Assembly: GCA_964017235.1 (NCBI GenBank) | Contig: OZ024928.1 | Span: 620,001 to 684,000 of the forward strand | Direction: 5' to 3' | Source of the DNA: Sabellastarte sp. h YS-2021 | Lineage: Eukaryota > Annelida > Polychaeta > Sabellida > Sabellidae | DNA: 64,000 bases | In this document: in pieces, positions 1 to 11,350 of the stretch | Position numbering within the stretch: the first letter of the stretch is position 1 | How the letters are laid out: each line of letters opens with the position of its first letter | The notes under the pieces: model-generated | The model's database searches: none | Told to the model about the DNA's origin: nothing | The model's input: only the letters and a program-made list of their open reading frames with translations | Made by a program: the position numbers and the translations under genes

Positions 1-345
1 TAATTCGCATTTACTCATTTTGAGTAGGTGAGTAATCATCTACGGGTCTGAAACTTCACCATGTGAAAGCTCTCCCAAAAGTACATGAATGAGTTATTTG
101 ATAAAAATTGGCTATCTGCAATACTTTTAGAGATAATTCGCATTTACTCATTTTGAGTAGGTGAGTAATTAGCTATGGGTCTGAAACTTCACCAAGTGAA
201 AGCTCTTCCAAAAGTAGGTGAATGAGTTATTTGAGAAAAATTGGCTATCTGCAATACTTTTAGAGGTAATTCGCATTTACTCATTTTGAGTAGGTGAGCA
301 ATTACCTATGGGTCTGAAAGTTCACCAAGTGAAAGCTCTTTGGGA
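1..345. repeat. 133-bp tandem minisatellite, 2.5 units
   Basis: Three successive starts of the motif taattcgcatttactc fall at 1, 134 and 267, giving a 133-bp period. Each unit carries the phrases gagtaggtgag, gggtctgaaact, ttcacca and tgaatgagttattt. The same unit returns at 63740-64000, and diverged relatives occur at 39470-40510, 54625-55097 and 61388-61890. The array runs off the left edge, so its size is unknown. It leads directly into the 169-bp satellite. No coding role is visible. Confidence 0.9.
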
Positions 346-1455
346 TAGCTGCTCTGCAGAGATACCCTGAAGATCAAAAATTTTGTCGAAATCGCTCTAT
401 GTAGCACGGTTTTCGAAATATTAGCATTTTTGTGTTTTGCAATTTTTGCGCAAAAATTTGAAAATTCAAAATGGCCGCCATTTTTGGCAAGACAAAATTT
501 TTTTGAAAATTGGCATGGCTACTCTGCAGAGATACCCTGTGGGTCAAAAATTTCGTCGGAATCGCTCTATCTAGCACGGTTTTTGAGATATAAGCATTTT
601 TATGTTTTGCAATTTTGCGAAAAACTCGAAAATTCAAAATGGCTGCCATTTTTTGCGAGAAATTTTTTTTTTGAAAATTGGCATGGCTACTCTGCAGAGA
701 TACCCTGCGGATCAAAAATTTCGTCGAAATCGCTCTATCTAGCAGGGTTTTCGAGATATAAGCATTTTTATGTTTTGCAATTTTTGCGAAAAATTTGAAA
801 ATTCAAAATGCCCGCCATTTTTGGCGAGACAAAATTTTTTTGAAAATTGGCATGGCTACTCTGCAGATATACCCTGTGGGTCAAAAATTTCGTCGAAATC
901 GCTCTATCTTGCAGGGTTTTCGAGATATAAGCATTTTTATGTTTTGCAATTTTTGCGAAAAATTCGAAAATTCAAAATGGCCGCCATTTTTGGCGAGACA
1001 AAAATTTTTTCAAAATTGGGATAACTACTCTGCAGAGATACCCTGTGGGTCAAAAATTTCGTCGAAATCGCTCTATCTAGCACGGTTTTCAAGATATAAG
1101 CATTTTTGTGTTTTGCAATTTTTGCGAAAATTTCGAAAATTCAAAATGGCCGTCAATTTGGCGAGACAAAATTTTTTTGAAAATTGGGAAAACTACACCG
1201 CAGAGATATCCTGCGGGTCAAAAATTTCGTCAAAATTGCTCTATCTAGTACGGTTTTCGAGATATAAGCATTTTTGTGTTTTGCAATTTTTGCAAAAAAT
1301 TCGAAAATTCAAAAAGGCCGCCATTTTTGGCGAGACAAAAATTTTTTCAAAATTAGGATAACTACTCTGCAGAGATACCCTGTGGGTCAAAAATTTCGTC
1401 AAAATCGCTCTATCTAGCACGGTTTTCGAGATATAAGCATTTTTGTGTTTTCCTT
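346..1455. repeat. 169-bp tandem satellite, about 6.5 units
   Basis: The anchor ctctgcaga recurs at 352, 522, 690, 859, 1028, 1197 (as caccgcaga) and 1365, a spacing of 167-170 bp. Each unit contains aaaatggccgccattttt, taccctg and gagatataagcattttt. The open frames here repeat the satellite in translation and are not genes. A diverged array of the same family is at 54060-54620. Confidence 0.92.
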
Positions 1456-1860
1456 ATTTGGAAAATTCGTAATGATTAATTAATCATTAATTACTCGGCC
1501 ATTTCTTGACCAATCAATGCCAAAATCTAATGATTTCCAGATTTTAATAGAATGAATGTATTTGCCAAGTTTCAGGTGAATTGATAAAATTCCTTTCAAG
1601 TTATCATCCGGACAAGCCTCCCCATCGAAAAAAGACATTTTTGGTCATGTGACCTCTCTGATTGGTTGAAATGTCACTGCAGCATATTCAAAAAAATTCC
1701 CCAAGGCTACTGCCCAAACCTGCCAAATTTGAAAAGAATCCGCCTAACGCTTACAGAGTTATAAGGAAAACAAAATGCGGAGCCGGCGGAGCCGCCGGAG
1801 CCTGAAGGTCTCCCATACACAAACAAGCGTCCCTTGCGGGACGCTTAATGAGCAAATATG
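1456..1860. other. Non-repetitive tail of satellite element, ending in GCGTCCC hairpin
   Basis: After the last 169-bp unit comes about 370 bp of single-copy-looking AT-rich DNA. It is followed by a GC-rich stretch (gcggagccggcggagccg at about 1776) and a near-perfect hairpin at 1825-1846 (stem aagcgtccc / gggacgctt, loop about 4 nt). A very similar GC-rich patch plus hairpin ends another repeat at 27225-27296. I read it as the conserved end of a dispersed satellite-bearing mobile element. The family is not identified. Confidence 0.55.
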
Positions 1861-2097
1861 CGCGGTCACGGCATGGCGGTTATTTAAGGGGGTTTCCTGA
1901 TACGAAGTGGCTGGAGTACGGTAATTCACCGCACTCGAGAAGAAATTCTACAGTACGGTAGCATTCATTTGCCATATTCCAGTAAATTGACTAGAGTACG
2001 GTTCATGCTGGTAACCTAAATATCCCATGGAGTGAAGGAAATACTTATACACATGAAGACTTTAGAAAATATGAGACCACGATGGGGTTTCTAGGAT

Positions 2098-2832
2098 CTA
2101 GACAACCAGTTTACTTTCGTCTGCAAATGTGATTAATTTAATTAACCAATGAAATAATTTGTTACTGAAACCTCGCTTGAGACAAATGTAGAAATAACAC
2201 ATGACTAGCGTGGAGTTATGCAGGGTTTTACAACAAATTCTAACATGACATTTAATTTTTCACATTAATTTCTTGTCTTCTTACTGTTTTTTTTTTATTT
2301 CTAGTGCATACTTAGGTTAAGATGGGTAATTCTAGCCATATTTTACAAATGGGAGACATTCATCTGCAAATTCAATTAACCAATGAAATCTGTTGTTACT
2401 GAAACCGCACTCGAGATAAAGTTCTGGAGCGCGGCAATCCGTACTGCAGCATATTTTCTAGAGAACGGTTTTACCGTACCGCAGCCACGCCCTATTATAC
2501 AACGAAGTGGTTACAGATCCGATTTTTCTCGGAACTGCAACTTATTGGCTAAAAATCGGTGTGGTGTTTTCATAAAAATATTGGAACCGCAAAATTTCTA
2601 TTATAACATGACATTTTAGAATATTTTTAGTTGTGATGCTATTTTGTTGAAAAATATATGAACTTTGTTATACTTGGTCTCCAGTGAGGTTTCAGTAAGA
2701 AATTATTTCATTGGTTAATGAAATTAATCACGTTTGCAGACGAAAGTCTCCAGTGAGGTTTCAGTAAGAAATTATTTCATTGGTTACTGTAATGAAATTA
2801 ATCACGTTTGCAGATGAAAAGTAGACTGCTTT
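2098..2832. repeat. Inverted-repeat element with about 80-bp arms
   Basis: The stretch 2100-2178 (containing tctgcaaatgtgattaat and ccaatgaaataattt) is repeated in inverted orientation at about 2748-2830. Another inverted copy is at 2688-2747 and a diverged direct copy is near 2363-2413. This looks like a small palindromic or MITE-like element with a partly duplicated right arm. No target-site duplication could be fixed. The 78-residue open frame inside has no recognisable domain. Confidence 0.5.
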
Positions 2833-2908
2833 CCTTGTCTTCTTACTGTTTTGATGAAGATTTGTAGTGCATACTTTTTGTAATTTGACTTTTAGAAAGT
2901 GAAAGGGG

Positions 2909-3596
2909 ATTATCGCCCACACATTTTACAACGGGAATTGACCAATCAGAATCGCGGACACAACCGACATCGGATTTCTAACAAAAACATTGCAGTTCCG
3001 ACATCGGATCTGTAGGCATGTCCATTAATAGAAAGGCTGGTTTAAGATGAAAACTACCAGCATATTTCCTGTCAGCGGACCTACCTCATTAATATTAATG
3101 AGCAAATATGCGCAGACACGGCAGTTCTTTAAGGGGGTTTCCTGACAATATTCGGATCTGTACTGGTTGCCCAGTGAATTTCGTCACCCCAGTGAAGTTC
3201 GTCACCTGCCATAAAAATGCTCAAAGACAGGCAATATTCACATTTAAATAAATGGAATAGCTTCTTTCAACGGCAAGGTATACATATATGCCGTAACTGG
3301 ACAGTAAAAACTGTTTAATATTGTCATAAAATGTAGGTGACGAACTTCACTGGGGTGACGAACTTCACTGGCTGAGCAGTAGGCACGTCCATTAATAGAA
3401 AGGCTGGTTTAAGATGAAAACTACCAGCATATTTCCTGTCAGCGGACCTACCTCATTAATATTAATGAGCAAATATGCGCAGACACGGCAGTTCTTTAAG
3501 GGGGTTTCCTGACAATATTTTACAAATAGAAAGGCTGGTTTAAGGTGAAAACTACCAGCATATTTCTTGTTCATCGCTTCAGCCGTGGGCGATAAT
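2909..3596. repeat. Repeat bounded by 12-bp inverted ends, with internal 141-bp direct repeats
   Basis: The 12-mer attatcgcccac (2909-2920) returns as its reverse complement at 3585-3596. Inside, a segment of about 141 bp at 3014-3155 (starting near gtccattaatagaaaggc) is repeated almost perfectly at 3381-3521. A third partial copy begins at 3528. The phrase gagcaaatatgcgc from this segment also occurs at 1850. The inverted ends may be coincidental given their short length. Confidence 0.4.
3171..3371. mobile_element. 201-bp MITE with 36-bp inverted ends
   Basis: The left end ccagtgaatttcgtcacc is immediately followed by a near copy of itself. The same doubled motif is found in reverse complement at 3336-3371 (ending gaacttcactgg). 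The 36-bp terminal inverted repeats are therefore each an internal tandem of 17-18 bp. The interior is AT-rich and non-coding. No clear target duplication is visible. The element lies between the two copies of the 141-bp direct repeat. Confidence 0.65.
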
Positions 3597-3904
3597 AGAA
3601 GATTTTAGACAAATATGCAGATTTCGACATTTTTCGGAAATATTTCTTCTTACACATCAAATAGCGACATATTTTATATTTATTTTATTATTTCTTTCAT
3701 ATTTAACCCTTTTCTTACGTCTTCTGGCAATATTTGAAGTTTTGAAGTGACAGAAATCGAAAATAGAGGAATGCGCATGCGTGGATGGTGGGCTTGAAGA
3801 AGCTTTTCAGACTGGTACCCTGAATAATATTTTACAACGAAAACGACTCCCCGAGAAGTGGGTATGAAACCTGGTCATAAAAATCGAATTGAAATTTTAA
3901 CAAG

Positions 3905-6900
3905 CATTTTAGACATGTACCCTAAGTTATATTCCCTTGATTTGAAAAAGTTTGGCAATATATTGGCCAAGATACTGCTTTTAAAAGTTAGTATGTACAG
4001 CAATGAACAGGAAATGCAAAATATAATATTCAACTAAAACAATTTTCCTCTGTGAATTGTGTATGGATCTTTATGAAATACAAATGATATATGACACTAA
4101 ATAGGTGTGATAAACTGATATGAAAGGCACACTTTATCACTCGTGTTACCTTTATTGGGGAATATCAGAAGGCACTTTTGGATTGACCTGAACAGTTATT
4201 CAGCTTTGTCACAGTTCTGTGGTGGAATCAGTTGTTTTCATATCACACATAGAGAACTTAGACCACACTGCTTCAGATATTTCTTATGCTTGACAAAATA
4301 GAAAGGCCTTGTGGGTTAGCAGGTTTCACATCTAATGACAGGCTGTCACCTCTGTGTAGGTATGACTCTCCCAAATAATAATGCAGAGTACCTGTCATAA
4401 AATGACCCTGGCTGTTGCTGTTGCATGAGACATAAAAATTACAACTTTTTTGACTAATTAAATCCACATAATAAAGAAGCCTGTATTTAAATATCCCTAA
4501 CTCTATATCATTTTATTGTGTTATAGTATATTTATTATATCATATTTATTACAATAACTGGTGTGACTTTTTAAAAAATATTTGAAGAACATGAACACCT
4601 GTTGCCATCCACAATCTTGCTGGAACTCGGTTTAAAATAATTTTTGTGATTGTTTCATTGAAGCTAGCAATATAATATCTATACCAATTTAAAGGCAAAT
4701 TTCTAGAGGTTATGTTCCTTTTGATTTGAGGAAAATTGGTCCAATATTAAGATAATTGTTTTAAAAATTACTATGCACAGCAAATAATAATAAACAATAT
4801 TCTTCTCTGTGACTTGTGTATGGAATTTAATGCAATAAAAATGACATCAAACACTAAACATGTGTGATTAACTGAGAGGAAAGGCATGCTTTATCACTTG
4901 TGCTACCTTTAGTGGGAATAGTTTAGTGCTTCAGATATGATTTCTTATGCTTGACAAAATAGAATGTCCTTGTGGGTTAGCAGGTTTGACATCTGATGAT
5001 AGGCTGTCACCTCTGTGTAGGTATGACTCCCCCCAAATGACAATGCATATTATGACCCTAGCTGTTGCATGAGACATAAAAATCACAACTTTGACCTTTG
5101 ACAGAATTAAATCCAATTCATAAAGAAGTCCATATTTAAATATCCCTTACCCTATATGTTTTTATTGTTATAGTATATTAATTGTATCATATTTATTGCA
5201 ATAACTGGTGTGACTCTTTCAAAAATATTTGAAGAACACAAATGCCTGTTGCGATCCACAATCTTCCTGGAACTCTGTTTAAAATAATTTTTTGTGATAG
5301 TTTTATTGAAGCTAGCAATATAATATTAATTCCAAATTAAAGGCAAATTTCTAGAGGTTATGTTCTTTTTGATTTGAGGAAAATAGGTCCAATATTGTCT
5401 AAGAAACTTGTTTTAAAACTTACTATGCACAGCAAATAATAATATTCTTCTCTGTGACTTGTGTATGGAATTTAATGCAAAAAAAAAATGACATCAAACA
5501 CTAAATATGTGTGATTAACTGAGAGGAAAGGAAGGCTTTATCACTTCTGCTACCTTTAGTGGGAATAGTTTAGTGCTTCAGATATTTCTTATGATTGAAA
5601 AAAGAGAATGTCCTTGTAGGTTAGCAGGTTTGACATCTAATGATAGGCTGTCACCTCTGTGTAGGTATGACTCTCCCAAATGACAATGCAGACTACCCGT
5701 CTTAATATGACCCTGGCTGTTGCTGTTGCACAAGCAATAACAATCACAACTTTGACCTTTCACAAAATTAAATCCACATAATAAAGAAGTCCATATTTAA
5801 ATATCCCTTACTCTATATGTTTTTATTGTGTTACAGTACATTAATTATATCATATTTATTGCAATAACTTGTGACTTTTTTTTAAATATTTGAAGAACAC
5901 AAACACTTGTGATCCACAATCTTGCTGGAACTCTGTTTAAAATAATTTTTTTGTGATTGTTTTATTGAAGCTAGGAATATAATATCTATACCAATTTAAA
6001 GGCAAATTTCTAGAGGTTATGGTACTTTTGATTTGAGGAAAATTGGTCCAATATTAAGACAATTGTTTTAAAAATTACTATCCACAGCAAAAAATAATAA
6101 ACAATATTCTTCTCTGTGACTTGTGTATGGAATTTAATGCAATAAAAATGACATCAAACACTAAATATGTGTGATTAACTGAGAGGTAAGGCAGGCTTTA
6201 TCACTTGTGCTACCTTTAGTAGGAATAGTTTAGTGCTTCAGATATGATTTCTTATGCTTCACAAAATAGAATGTCCTTGTGGGTTAGCAGGTTTGACATC
6301 TAATGATAGGCTGTCACCTCTGTGTAGTTATGACTCCCCCAAATGGCAATGCAGAGTACCTGTCATAATATGACCCTGGCTGTTGCTGTTGCATGAGACA
6401 TAAAAATCACAACTTTGACAAAATTAAATCCACATCATAAAGCAGTCCATATTTAAATATAGCTAACTCTATATCATTTTATTGTGTTATAGTACATTAA
6501 TTATATCATATTTATTGCAATAACTGGTGTGACTCTTAAAAATTTTTGAAGAACACAAACACCTGTTGCGATGCACAATCTTGCTGGAACTCCATTTAAA
6601 ATATTTTTTGTGATTGTTTTATTGCAGCTAGCAATATAATATCTATACCAATTTGAAGGCAAATTTCTAGAGGTTGTTCTTTTTGATTTGAGGAAAATTG
6701 GTCCAATATTGTGCAAGACACTTGTTTCAAAAATTACTAAGCACAGCAAACAATAACATTCTTCTCTGTGACTTGTGTATGGAATTTAATGCAATAAAAA
6801 TGACATACAAAACTATATATGTGTGATTAACTGAGAGGAAAGGTACGCTTTATCACTCGTGCTACCTTTACTGGGGAATATCAAAGGCACTTCTGGATTG

Positions 6901-8857
6901 ACCTGAACAGTTATTCAGCTTTGTCACAATTCTGAAATGGAATCAGTTGTTTTCATATCACACATAGAGAACTTAGACCACAGTGCTTCAGATATTTCTT
7001 ATGCTTGACAAAATAGAAAGGCCTTGTGGGTTAGCAGGTTTCACATCTAATGATAGGCTGTCACCTCTGTGTAGGTATGACTCCCCCAAATGACAATGCA
7101 GAGTACCTGTCATAATATGACCCTGGCTGTTGCTGTTGCATGAGACATAAAAATCACAACTTTGACCTTTGACAAAATTAAATCCACATAATAAAGAAGT
7201 CCATATTTAAATATCCCTAACTCTATATCATTTTATTGTGTTATAGTATATTAATTATATCATATTTATTGCAATAACTGGTGTGACTTTTTTTTAAATA
7301 TTTGAAGAACACGAACACCTGTTGTGATCCACAAACTTGCTGGAACTCTGTTTAAAATAATTTTTGTGATTGTTATATCGAAGCTAGCAATATAATATCT
7401 ATACCAATTTAAAGGCAAATTTCTAGAGGTTATGTTCCTTTTGATTTGAGGAAAATTGGTCCAATATTAAGATAATTGTTTTAAAAATTACTATGCACAG
7501 CAAATAATAATAAATAATAATCTTCTCTGTGACTTGTGTATGGAATTTAATGCAATAAAAATGACATGAAACACTAAATATGAGTGATTAACTGAGAGGA
7601 AAGGCACGCTTTATCACTTGTGCTACCTTTAGTGGGAATAGTTTAGTGCTTCAGATACGATTTCTTATGCTTGACAAAATAGAATGTCCTTGTGGGTTAG
7701 CAGGTTTGACATCTGATGATAGGCTGTCACCTCTGTGTAGGTATGACTCCCCCAAATGACAATGCAGAGTACCTGTCATAATATGATCCTGGCTCTTGCT
7801 GTTGCATGAGACATAAAAATCACAACTTTGACCTTTGACAAAATTAAATCCACATAATAAAGAAGTCCATATTTAAATATCCCTAACTCTATATCATTTT
7901 ATTGTGTTACACTATATTAATTATATCGTATTTATTGAAATAACTGGTGTGACTTTTTAAAAATATTTGAAGAACAAGAACACCTGTTGTGATCCACAAT
8001 CTTGCTGGAACTCTGTTTAAAATAATTTTTGTGATTGTTTTTATTGAAGCTAGCAATATAATATCTATACCAATTTATAGGCAAATTTCTAGAGGTTATG
8101 TTCCTTTTGATTTGAGGAAAATTGGTCCAATATTAAGATAATTGTTTTAAACATTACTATGCACAGCAAATAATAATAAATAATATTCTTCTCTGTGACT
8201 TATGTATGGAATTTAATGCAATAAAAATGACATAAAACACTAAATATGAGTGATTAACTGACAGGAAAGGCACGCTTTATCACTTGTGCTACCTTTAGTG
8301 GGAATAGTTTAGTGCTTCAGATACGACTTCTTATGCTTGACAAAATAGAATGTCCTTGTGGGTTAGCAGGTTTGACATCTGATGATAGGCTGTCACCTCT
8401 GTGTAGGTATGACTCCCCCATATGACAATGCAGAGTACCTGTCATAATATGATCCTGGCTCTTGCTGTTGCATGAGACATAAAAATCACAACTTTGACCT
8501 TTGACAAAATTAAATCCACATAATAAAGAAGTCCATATTTAAATATCCCTAACTCTATATCATTTTATTGTGTTATAGTATATTAATTATATCGTATTTA
8601 TTGAAATAACTGGTGTGACTTTTTTTAAATATTTGAAGAACAAGAACACCTGTTGTGATCCACAATCTTGCTGGAACTCTGTTTAAAATAATTTTTGTGA
8701 TTGTTTTTATTGAAGCTAGCAATATAATATCTATACCAATTTATAGGCAAATTTCTAGAGGTTATGTTCCTTTTGATTTGAGGAAAATTGGTCCAATATT
8801 AAGATAATTGTTTTAAAAATTACTATATAGAGCAAATAATAATAATATTCTTCTCTG
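3905..8857 (+). repeat. Seven-unit satellite of about 660 bp containing a decayed tRNA-SINE
   Basis: The anchor gtgggttagc (gtaggttagc in unit 3) occurs at 4311, 4972, 5616, 6279, 7026, 7692 and 8359, giving spacings of 661, 644, 663, 747, 666 and 667 bp. Units 1 and 5 are a long form with an extra segment of about 85 bp (gattgacctgaacagttatt). Units 2-4, 6 and 7 lack it, which suggests higher-order amplification. Within every unit, about 150 bp (for example 4305-4450) aligns with the SINE at 10941-11093. They share ggctgtcacctctgtg, tgaccctggctgttg, gacataaaaatcacaac (gacgtaaaaccccaac in the SINE) and tttgacctttg. Small open frames of 61-64 residues on the minus strand recur once per unit and are by-products of the repeat. 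Confidence 0.9.
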
Positions 8858-9339
8858 ATTCCTTTTGTGAATATAGCCCCAGAACCCAGTCATCAGGTTA
8901 TCATTGTCTCCTGAAAATATTTTCGGTTCACACAACTTACAATTTCCCGGGGGTCCCAGAAGAAAAATGGACAGGGTACCAGACTAATTAAAAGACGCTT
9001 TTTCCGAGATTTAGTAGATTTTACTAAAGAAAAGATGTTTTCAAGAGAAACGCGGTCCAGATAGATCTTATCAGCACAGTTCATTTCCTGTTTTTAATTA
9101 GGTTGCTGAGGTCAATAATAAAAATCCCTCCACAAATCTTAATTACAAAAGATCGAAAACTGTGACAGTTACAGAACGTTTACTAGTTGAAATTATTCAA
9201 AACGATCCGAAAACGGCAACTAGTTCCCACTCGAAACACCCGAAATTCACGAAAAAAAACTCGCAAAATCCCATTACAGTATCTAGGGTTGGCCCGAGAT
9301 GGCCAACCCTAGATAAAAACGTCTTTGTTGAAAACACGT
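8858..9339. other. Non-coding stretch with a perfect 15-bp hairpin
   Basis: No gene is seen. The notable feature is at 9280-9315. There tatctagggttggcc is followed by a 6-nt spacer and its exact reverse complement. The stem is perfect and stands alone, not in an array. Confidence 0.7.
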
Positions 9340-9451
9340 CCACACTCTCCATGCGCCAAACAAAAAAGATGCTATGACGTCACGCTGTCTAGACAGGCGA
9401 ATACACTCTCCTGACTCTCCGGTCCTGCCATATTATATACTGGACGTCTTT
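9340..9451 (+). repeat. Solo DIRS right-ITR fragment, D-like
   Basis: The sequence from gcgccaaac through gatgctatgacgtcacgctg, gtctagacagg and tatactggacgtc matches the right ITR of element D (49920-50040) better than those of A or B, in the same orientation. It retains the palindrome TGACGTCA (9375-9382). It stops abruptly where the left ITR of element B begins, so two ITRs of different subfamilies meet head to head. Confidence 0.7.
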
Positions 9452-9620
9452 GGGACAATTGCTTTTCCAGTCGGCGCAGACCGGCCCGCCAAACGTCAGA
9501 AAAAGACGTCCTGTGTCTCCACCGGCCAGACCGGTCCAGTACTGTGCACTCGCCAGATGGCATGTCATACTTCCTTCCTGTCTAGACAGAGTGACATCAT
9601 AGCATCTTTTTCATTGTCTA
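9452..9620. repeat. Left ITR of DIRS copy B
   Basis: The stretch from ggacaattgctttt through gcccgccaaacgtcag to catagcatctttttc is the reverse complement of the right ITR at 15145-15346. The CRE-like palindrome found in the other ITRs has decayed here to tgacatca. The first 50 bp or so of the normal left end (present in A and D) are absent. Confidence 0.85.
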
Positions 9621-9675
9621 AACAAATTATACCCCTAGTAAGCTGATAGCGGGGTCGGTGGGAGGGTCTTGTGTG

Positions 9676-9769
9676 TGTCCATTGGATAGGGTATTAACTT
9701 GTAAAAATTTAATTTATTTATTAAATTTGCAATTTTATTGCGTTAATATATCCTATCCAATGGACAATT
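9676..9769. repeat. Internal complementary region (ICR) of copy B
   Basis: The block tgtccattggataggg...aaatttgcaa is the complement of a DIRS left end. It is fused directly to ttttattgcgttaatata...ccaatggaca, the complement of the right end. In DIRS elements this region is thought to template joining of the two ends during circle formation. A poly(C) tract (about 9942-9960) and a T run follow before the YR stop, as in A. Confidence 0.88.
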
Positions 9770-10129
9770 GCTGAATAACTACCGCTTGGTCGGCGGGTAA
9801 GTTACTAGGGACTTAGGTGGTGAACTCATAATAAGATAACAATAGATTTCTTTCAGGCCCGGGTTGACCTTGCGGTCAGACACCTTGGGGGCCATAGTCG
9901 GTTAGTAGGGACCGGCCCATTGGTCCTAGCCGACTTGCCCTCCCCCCCCCCCCCCCCCCCTTTTTGAAACAGACCTGCTCTGAGGTAAGGGAAGAGAGGG
10001 GTGAGTTCGGTCCCATAAATAGTAGGAATAAACCTCCCAAAGGAAGCACAACACAGTTTTGTTTTTTTTTATACTTAAGTATATGTACAACTATTTACAT
10101 ATTTACAGATCTCCTCTAGGTCCCGGGCT

Positions 10130-11350
10130 ATTTGTGGATCTGCTGTGCAGCCACTACAGGACCTAAATGATAGAGCTCGGAGTCGGCCCAGGCCACATTC
10201 TTCAAGTAGAATTGCGTGAAGGTATTGTGTGACTTCCAGTGGCAAGCTGAAAGAATCTGGCCTAAGGAAACTCCCGACTGGAAGGCCTTAGAAGCAGCAA
10301 AGGCCCTGACATCATGGGCTTTAACCTAATGCAGGGTGTGGGCTTGGTGATCAGAGAGCTCATAACATAGGATCACAGTTTGTTTGATCCATGAGGAGAT
10401 AGTGGCAGGGGAGATGTCTTTGTCGAAGCCTTTCTTGAAGGAGACAAAGACCAGCTCCTTGTGCTGCCTGAGGTCTGAAGTCCTGTCCAAATAGTAGCGC
10501 AAGGCTCTGACTGGACAAAGGGATCTGTCAGACTTGAGGGATTTATCTAGAGTAGGAGCCAGGGCTGATATGACCACTGGGGCTACACTCTCTGGACCCT
10601 CTTTGGCCAGCTGATTCTTGGAGAGAAAGCTGGGGGATGGAAACAGGGACACCTTAGACCAATCGGCTTGGTGTCTGATGTTCTTGTGCTGCCATGCATG
10701 GATCTCACTCCTTCTTTTGCCAGAGCCCAGGGCCAAAAGGAAGACAGTTTTGAAGGTGACATGCTTCAGAGATGCCTCCGTAAGAGGTTCGAAAGGAGCC
10801 TTTGTTGGCTGGTGCAGTACCAGGGAAAGGTTCCATGAGGGTATTCCCCTCCGCCCTTTGGGTCTATCTCTGTGGAAACTTTCCAAGAGACGAGTGAGAT
10901 TATCATCTTTGCTGATATTGACTGTTGTACTACCTAGTTTAAAGGTCAAAGTTGGGGTTTTACGTCCCGTTCAACAGCCAGGGTCATATTGGGACAGGTC
11001 CTCAGAATTGCCACTTGTGGGACTCGAGCCCACAGAGGTGACAGCCTATGATTAGATGCCAAACTTGCTAACCACTAGGCCACTGAGGACCTCTACTACC
11101 TAGTTTATCAGCAATGGCCCAGCACCATCAATGGTGCTGGGCTGTAACTTCTTGTCCTCAAAAAGGTACATTAGGAAGTCAGCCACCGACTTTACAGGTG
11201 GTGACCTGAAGTCCACCTGGTTAGAGATGCACCACTTTGTAAAAATGGCCCACTTTGCCTCATAGACTGATCTAGTCGATCTTCTTTGAGGAGCCTCAAT
11301 TCTTGCTGCCACTGCCTCAGAGAAGCCCTGTTCTTTGATTTTTGTGGCTC
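10130..11350 (-). pseudogene. Tyrosine recombinase (YR) of DIRS copy B, disrupted
   Basis: The reading frame matches the YR of copy A along its length. It runs from the N-terminal half near 11350, through the SGKRRSEIHAW segment carrying the catalytic Arg, to the tyrosine in FTQFYLK near 10205. The protein would cut and rejoin DNA during integration of the circular DIRS intermediate. Two lesions are visible. A SINE with its 13-bp target duplication occupies 10928-11106, and a Gln codon just before KAHD has become a stop near 10326. The longest remaining open frame is 10326-10949 (207 residues). Homology is clear; loss of function is near certain. Confidence 0.85.
10941..11093 (-). mobile_element. 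tRNA-derived SINE in YR of copy B
   Basis: Read on the minus strand, the element begins ggtcctcagtggcctagtgg. It holds a perfect pol III box A (tggcctagtgg) and a near-perfect box B (ggctcgagtcc). The rest is a body of about 80 bp containing tgaccctggctgttg and a tail with gacgtaaaaccccaa. The 13-bp target-site duplication tactacctagttt flanks it (10928-10940 and 11094-11106). It is young enough that both boxes are readable. Diverged copies of the same SINE are embedded in every unit of the satellite at 3905-8857. Confidence 0.92.

Noticed and set aside
374-1361. Several open frames of 84-188 residues on both strands
   Set aside because: They are translations of the 169-bp satellite, with the same peptide phrase recurring once per unit.
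9942-9960. Poly(C) tract as assembly error
   Set aside because: A similar C/T-rich tract is present at the equivalent place in A (55643-55665), so it belongs to the element, although its exact length is uncertain.
10618-11055. Plus-strand open frame of 145 residues opposite YR of copy B
   Set aside because: It is the antisense shadow of the DIRS YR gene and also crosses the SINE. The same shadow occurs opposite YR of A (56341-56781).
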